Assembly (NCBI GenBank): GCA_027604505.1
Contig: JADIIX010000011.1
Location: 211,005 to 275,004, forward strand
Direction of reading: 5' to 3'
DNA: 64,000 nucleotides
From: Gonapodya sp. JEL0774
Taxonomy: Eukaryota > Monoblepharomycota > Monoblepharidomycetes > Monoblepharidales > Gonapodyaceae
Both the position numbers and the translations under genes were made by a program. Below, in pieces: positions 58,662 to 64,000 of the stretch. The notes under the pieces were generated by a model. That model saw only the letters and a list, made by a program, of their open reading frames with translations. It did not search any database and was not told the DNA's origin. Every line of letters starts with the position of its first letter. The stretch's first letter is position 1.

Positions 58662-59785
58662 GTTAACCTCACCCGAACTTGCATTTGACACCCCCAGCCA
58701 CCCCCCGAAGCTCTGGTGTAGGGAGGCTGATATGCACTGTATTTTCATTTTCGTTTTCAATGGAGCACCAATGCAAGTGCAGTTTTGCGAGATTCATGTA
58801 TTAATTACAACAGGGCTTCAAAATGTAAATGGGCTCTGCAACTGTCTTACCAAAAATTAAAGACAGGCATACTAGGAGAAGAATATCTTGTCACTAGCGA
58901 CCTATGAGCAACTTTGAGACTGGTATGCTGTCCTTTAACTGAACAACAGCATAAGACGATTCTCTTGTGAGCAGCAACGGTTCCGAAAACGGAATGTCCG
59001 TGATAATTTGTCCATGAATATTATTGCGTTTTTGTCCATGAACAAAACCAAACAGCAGAGAAAGAGTGTGGTACTTCTCTCGGCGCATATCATTGACGAC
59101 CGGAACTTAACTGTGGAGTGTCTCTGTAACCATGCGGCGGGGCATATCCAAGAGGGTTGTTGTAACCGTGGCTAGACATGATTCAGGGAAGAGAGCGGGC
59201 AGTAAGCTTCCGGGGAGACAGAGATAGGTCCCCGAGTGCAGAGTGCGCCGGCGTTGGAGATGCGACACAGTGGCAAGCAGAGATGGTGTTGATGATGATA
59301 AAGCGGGAAAGACAGTTACTAGGTACATCCTGTAATAGTGGTACTCGAACTGGGAAAGAGTCTTTTACCAAGACTACCAGAAAAGTGGCAATGACAAGAC
59401 AATTACATAGACTAAATGTATATGATTATGGAAACACAAGAAGCGAGTGGCGATAGTACCAAATGCATGTGAATGCTTGTGTGATTCGAGGTCGGTGTCC
59501 AGCGGAAAGACAGCTATGATAACTCCAATCAGAATCAAGCGAAGCGGACTCATTCGACCGGGCAAAAGAACGGAAACTCGTGAGAGAACTGGACGGTGCC
59601 CCTTGTTTACGTGCATTATGGGGTTTGTAATAGGGACTTTTTTGATGTGTTGAGGCCACTTCCTTCCAGCAACCCTCGCGAGCGCCCGTGCTCAGGTTCA
59701 GCCACAACCCCTAAGACCGTTCTTATTGGGCAACAGATCGCAATTATAAAATCAGATCGAATTGCAGACAACGAGAATCAGAGCG
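58662..59785. other. Intergenic, no supported gene
   Basis: 1.1 kb with only short frames on both strands and no recognised domain, RNA gene or repeat. Confidence 0.5.
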
Positions 59786-62700
59786 ATGCTCAACCGATCC
59801 ACGTCATCATCCAAGCATTTGGTTAGAGCGCCCGTTGTGCTCCTGTTGATTGTTGCGGCTTTCGGGACGTTTTTCCGCGCTACCGCCGTCGCCGTGCATA
59901 CGCAAATTGGACGTAAGTACAGAGGAGGCCTCGAGCGATTTATACATGAAGCGCTTTCGCAGTGCCTTTTCACCTTGCAGCCGAAAATGCAAGTAAAATC
60001 AGGGGTCGAGCTCCCATCGTGTCTCCACTCCCGCCCGATGATCCTGGCCCAACCCCTCCGCCTCCCCCCCCCCCTCCTGATCCACCATCATTTGTGAATC
60101 CTCTGATAATTTCTTCGTCGCCAGTAAGCTCGCCGGTCACACTTGCTCTTTCCCCACTAACCTGCGTCTTTGTCCTTCTCACCAGACTAGTACGTCGTGT
60201 TGTTCCCTATCAAGCTGCAACAATGGGGCATGCAGATCGTGTACAGCTCCTGGATACCCCTTTCTATGTGTTTGTGGGTCGATGCATATGAATGTTCTAC
60301 TCCTGCTCAAGCGTATTAACTTGGAAGCGGTTTACAACAGCTGGAGTTGGGGGATCAACATCAGGAGATCAATGCTGGAACTCCCCATGCGAGGATAATG
60401 GGCTACAAAGCGCGATTCAAGATGATGGAACATGCTGTGTGAGTGGCACCAGTGCCTTCATCCTCAACTCCGATTTTAAGTGTTTCACCCAAACCGGTTG
60501 AACTTCAGGATACTAGACCTTTGATACAAAAAAATGCATCGGTAAGATTTTGTTTTGCAGAACGCTATGTGAGCCATGCGGCTCAAATGGAACTTCCTGC
60601 AGAGTGGCTGTTGTGCAGTGGGATCCGTGTGCTCGTCGGGATATTGCTACAAATGCCCTCCAAGTCTAATAACTTATGAGTTTAGTTGCCTATGTGAGGC
60701 ATGGCTCTTCAGATTTGCATTTCACGCAGTTACTCAATCTCTTATTGCTCGCTCTCTCGCTCAGTTCCGATTAACGTCATTCCCAGAAAGCGCCAGCTGA
60801 ATCAGGAAATCAGATGTTCTCGAACGAGTTGCGCTGTATTGGGTTATCCACCAGCTTTTACTGCATGACGGCACGTGTTGTGTGAGTAAAGAGAAAAGTT
60901 TGCCGCTTTTCCCACACTGAACTGTGTGTGAACGGGGATATGAAGCCACCCGTCACAACATCTGTTATAAGCACCCTCACGACAACGAGTTTCACACCCA
61001 CATCATCCTCGACAACGAGTTTCACACCCACATCATCCTCGACAACGAGTTTCACACCAACATCATCCTCGACAACGAGTGTCACACCCACATCATCCTC
61101 GACAACGACTGTAAGCACGACCGCCACCTCTTCCTTGACAACAAGCTTCACTCCATCGACATCCGTGACGACATCATTGACCACAAACGTCACCGCAGCA
61201 ACATCCGCGACGAGCACCAGCGCTATATTCGTAATAACGACTATCAGCCCAACGGCATCTGCTTCAAGCGTTCTCACGACTACGGTGACAGTGGCTGTCA
61301 CCACAACTACGATGGTACTCGGCCCATCTACTTCTTCAGCAGTGATAACTACACCAATCGGTCAGACCTCTCCAGCTTTGCCCCCAGCTTCGTCAATAGC
61401 TGGGCCGCCGCCGCAGACTACAACTGTCCTCGCAGCACCTCCAAGCACCACACCTGGTCCAGCGGTATCCTCGCAGCCTCAGTTCTTTTCCGCTGGAGTG
61501 TTCCTACCCTTTCCACCCTTGGATCTTTTTCCGACAAGTTCTTCGGACACACCCACTATCACAGTTCCTCCTCAAACGGCATTGCTAATACCTCCACCCT
61601 CATCGTCACTCTCGTCTAGTTCAGTTGTTATTTTACCATCGCCAACAGTATCTGCGAACGCGGTGGCGCCAGAGTCGCCTCCCAGCAACCCGCCGCCTCC
61701 GACCACTGTTGGCGCAAACGGAAGTGCCGACACACCGAATGCGCCGAACACTCCCGCAATCGTGGGAGCTGTTGTGGGGAGCTTGGTTGGAATTTTAATA
61801 GTTGGAGGGATTGTGAAATATGTGTCTCAGAAGCCGAATCCGAATGCGTGTGTAGTCGCTGCAGCCAAATCGATTTATTGGTATTCTCAGGTGTCTTCTT
61901 TTGTTGTTCAGCGATCCATCCACGCCGCCAGGTCCACCCGACTCAACGCCTACAGGCGCACACGCAACGGAAAATGGCATCGCACGAGCTGTTGTTAGCG
62001 CTCCGATCGCCACAGGTGCCGGTTCGGGTGCTAGCGCTGGTGGGAGCACGAGCGGAGGCGGACTGGCTGGAAACACGGCGTCCCCACAATATTCCGTACC
62101 ACACGCTCCCTCTGGCGTTGGTACAAGCATAGCAGGGGCTCCTGGACAGGTTGCAAGTCCGGTCGGTGTGGGTGGAGGTGGAGGGGGAACGGCTGGAGCG
62201 ATCAGCGGAGCTCACACAACAGGAACGGTATCGGCGACCGCCACTAGCGGTGCTACAATTCCAGGAACGGGAGTCAGTGGTACAACAACTGGTACCGTCG
62301 GAGGTCTCGGTGTGCACGGAAGTGCAACTTCGGGATTGGCAACCGCCGGTGGGAACCCTGCGACATTTACACCGGGCTGGGGAGCGGCTCAAACAGCCAC
62401 TGGGAGCGCCACCACAACTTCGGGTTTGGCAACAGCAGGAGGTGGGAATGCCGCAACAATTACACCGGCCTGGGGGGCAGCTCAAACAGCCACTGGGAGC
62501 GCCACCGCAACTTCGGGGTTGGCAACAGCTGGAGGTGGGAATGCCGCAACAATTACACCAGCCTGGGGGGCGGCCCAAACAGCCACTGGGAGCGCCACCA
62601 CTGCAATTTTGCCTGCGAATGCCGCCACCGGGCTCGCGAGCACAGCTCCCACTGTTGCGCACTATGCCACTGGCGCAGCCTCAACGACGGGCGCAATCGC

Positions 62701-62950
62701 CTACCTGCCATCTAGCATGGCCGTTACTGCAGGAGCGGCTTCTAAATCTGCGGTGGGAGCTGCCTCTGTTGGGCCAGGTGGAGCATTCAGTGGCATGGGC
62801 CCTGTTGGATACACAGCCGTAGGTGTTGAGGGGCAAGTTGCGAGGGCAGCATTGATGGGAGCTGGTGTGGCAGCTGCGACGACGAAGACTACTGGTACTG
62901 GAGCGAAGGGTGATTCTTCAAGAAGGAGAGACTATGGTGGACCCAGATGA
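59786..62950 (+). CDS. Secreted/membrane Cys-rich, mucin-like protein with repeat-bearing stalk and tail
   Basis: The ATG at 59786 starts a signal peptide ('VVLLLIVAAFGTFFRATAVA'). A Pro-rich segment ('PPPDDP' and a poly-Pro run) follows. Several short Cys-rich exons come next: 'CWNSPCEDNGLQSA', 'DDGTCCVSGTSAF', and further on 'GCCAVGSVCSSGYCYKCPP' in an adjacent frame. A Thr/Ser-rich stalk made of 'TSFTPTSSST' repeats leads to a transmembrane helix 'AIVGAVVGSLVGILIVGGIV' (about 61756-61815). An intron near 61885-61905 joins to a Gly/Ala/Thr-rich tail with 31-residue repeats ('TSGLATAGGGNAATITPAWG') ending at 62950. Exon borders in 59910-60930 are uncertain. The layout parallels the SH3 receptor at 8848-10570 but no SH3 domain was found. 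A surface adhesin or wall sensor is inferred. Confidence 0.6.
60981..61110 (+). repeat. 30-bp in-frame tandem repeat, four copies plus a degenerate one
   Basis: Unit GACAACGAGTTTCACACCCA plus CATCATCCTC, at 60981, 61011, 61041 and 61071, with a degenerate fifth copy at 61101. In the coding frame each unit reads T-T-S-F-T-P-T-S-S-S. The unit is a multiple of three, so copy changes keep the frame. Confidence 0.9.
62320..62603 (+). repeat. 93-bp in-frame minisatellite, about three copies
   Basis: Three near-identical blocks encode 'TSGLATAGGGNAATITPAWG' followed by 'AAQTATGSAT' in a 31-residue period. The first copy is the most diverged ('GGNPATFTPGWG'). The last two are almost identical, suggesting recent expansion. 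Confidence 0.88.
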
Positions 62951-64000
62951 AAGGTGATCAGCAGTCTACGCCAAGGATCCAGTGTTACTCCAATCCTATC
63001 TTACTTGGACATTATATGTTTGTGTGTTGGTAATTTATGAAGAATCAAGACGTCTGTGATGATACCATCGACCAGTGCCCCCCGTCCCCCGGCCATTCCC
63101 TCTTGATCTTCCATCTGCTGTGTGCACACGCATTCGTTTTTAACGTGTTTCAACCTGAGCGTCCCAAATTATGAGATTGCGATGCAGGGGTGGAGCCAGA
63201 GCCTGAGGATATGGTGAGGTTTCGTGAGAAAGGCGTCAGGGTTGTTGCTTCGCGACCTTCAAGGAGCGGCTAGTTTTAGTGTCTCCGACGCAGATCAGCT
63301 CTTGGAAGCCAAGTGCCATGATGGATGTATTTGGCGCAACAGCTCCATGGGTCGACGACGGCAACAACGATTTGGAACATTCACTCAAATGAGAGCTTGT
63401 GCAACCACAACCAAGTAGGTGCTCCTACTTTGTAAATTTATTGATGGATAATTCATTACATGTTAACTTAGTGCACGTCCGTACTGTCTTGTGTCCATCA
63501 CCTTTAACATTCACGCCTGTATTGCTGCGCTCCCTTTTGCGGTTACTTCTGCAGATTATTTGCCGGATTCTTTATTTGAATGGCGAGTCATCAGCCCGCG
63601 AGAGGTAAGTCACAGCAGAAGAGAAATGCAAATGTACTTCGAATCAACCTCATTCGCTGCGATTCGTGTCTTCCAGGAATCTTTCGTTGTGACCACCGCA
63701 CTAGCTTCATTCGCCTGAGATACACGGGAATGGTGCAAGACACGTTCATTCGATCACTTCCGTACCCAGAAATCATGGACGAACACGCTCAGAGCAAAAT
63801 ATTCACAGGTCCATCGATATCGATCCGCTAGAAGAAAGAGATAGCCTTGATGTGGGCTTGCAGGAACGGAATCAGCGTGTTTCGTCCGATATCGATATTC
63901 GAATACATATCGCGGCGAACACAGAACGCAAAATGGATTCGGGCACAGAGAAAGGCACTCTCGACGACTTCTGCAAAAGTTGTCGCAAACACCAATGACT
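62951..64000. other. Right end of window, no certain gene
   Basis: Frames at 63491-63831 on the plus strand may be exons of a gene running out of the window ('CDSCLPGIFRCDHRTSFIRL' contains a CxxC). No family was recognised and splice borders are ambiguous. Confidence 0.4.

Noticed and set aside
60981-61110. CRISPR-like array of 30-bp repeats
   Set aside because: The copies are directly adjacent with no spacers and lie in frame in a eukaryotic surface protein gene.
62151-62822. Long plus-strand frame overlapping the Cys-rich surface gene, and a 239-codon minus frame at 61943-62662
   Set aside because: Both are shadows of the Gly/Ala repeat-coding frame and have no start context or domain.
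1-64000. tRNA or rRNA genes
   Set aside because: I looked for T-loop-like GGTTCRANNCC signatures and rRNA-like text and found none that fold convincingly. A covariance-model scan would be decisive.

Overview
This window is nuclear DNA of a fungus. The genes are intron-rich, with mostly 50-100 nt GT-AG introns and GTGAGT/GTAAGT donors. The products include fungal-type proteins: a TRP/FLC-like membrane protein, a CSL transcription factor, Pcf11, Rqc1/TCF25 and Rrs1. Complex I (NDUFA12), a CSL factor, an MT-A70 protein and single-pass receptors (one with a cytoplasmic SH3 domain) suggest an early-diverging lineage, perhaps a chytrid. That lineage call is inference. All gene models come from reading the six frames and joining exons at splice signals by eye.

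Layout. 0-12.4 kb: 3' part of mitochondrial ribosomal protein uL4m (+); a Cys/His zinc-finger gene (-); PRP38 splicing factor (+); complex I NDUFA12 (-); an SH3-tailed membrane receptor (-); and a paralogous Cys/His gene (+) that diverges from the receptor across a 268-bp intergenic region. 12.8-14.1 kb: an unrecognised gene (-). 14.4-18.2 kb: PCF11 (+). 20-23 kb: RQC1/TCF25 (+). 24.2-25.8 kb: C2H2 transcription factor (+). 26.2-28.5 kb: MT-A70 methyltransferase-like protein with DPPI in place of DPPW (+). 28.6-31.5 kb: TRP/FLC-like protein (+). 31.6-33.6 kb: pyruvate dehydrogenase E1 alpha (-). 33.8-39.5 kb: three neighbouring lipid genes, namely acyl-CoA synthetase (-), Sec14/CRAL-TRIO (+) and lysophosphatidate acyltransferase (-). 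39.7-43.4 kb: CSL transcription factor (-). 44.0-45.3 kb: RRS1 (-), which contains an in-frame stop.

A 10-N assembly gap lies at 46180-46189. Right of it, up to about 53.8 kb, the sequence changes character: CpG is strongly depleted, TpG/CpA is abundant, frames are broken, and spliceable exon fragments occur on the minus strand. This looks like a decayed, possibly mobile or methylated block. From 54.7 kb normal sequence resumes with a membrane P-loop NTPase resembling the KAP family (54.7-58.7 kb, +). A secreted Cys-rich, mucin-like single-pass membrane protein with two in-frame minisatellites follows (59.8-63 kb, +).

Most genes are housekeeping (splicing, 3'-end formation, ribosome biogenesis and quality control, mitochondria, lipid metabolism) and form no operon. 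The least explained items are the KAP-like NTPase, the Cys/His paralog family, the DPPW-less MT-A70 protein and the CpG-depleted block.
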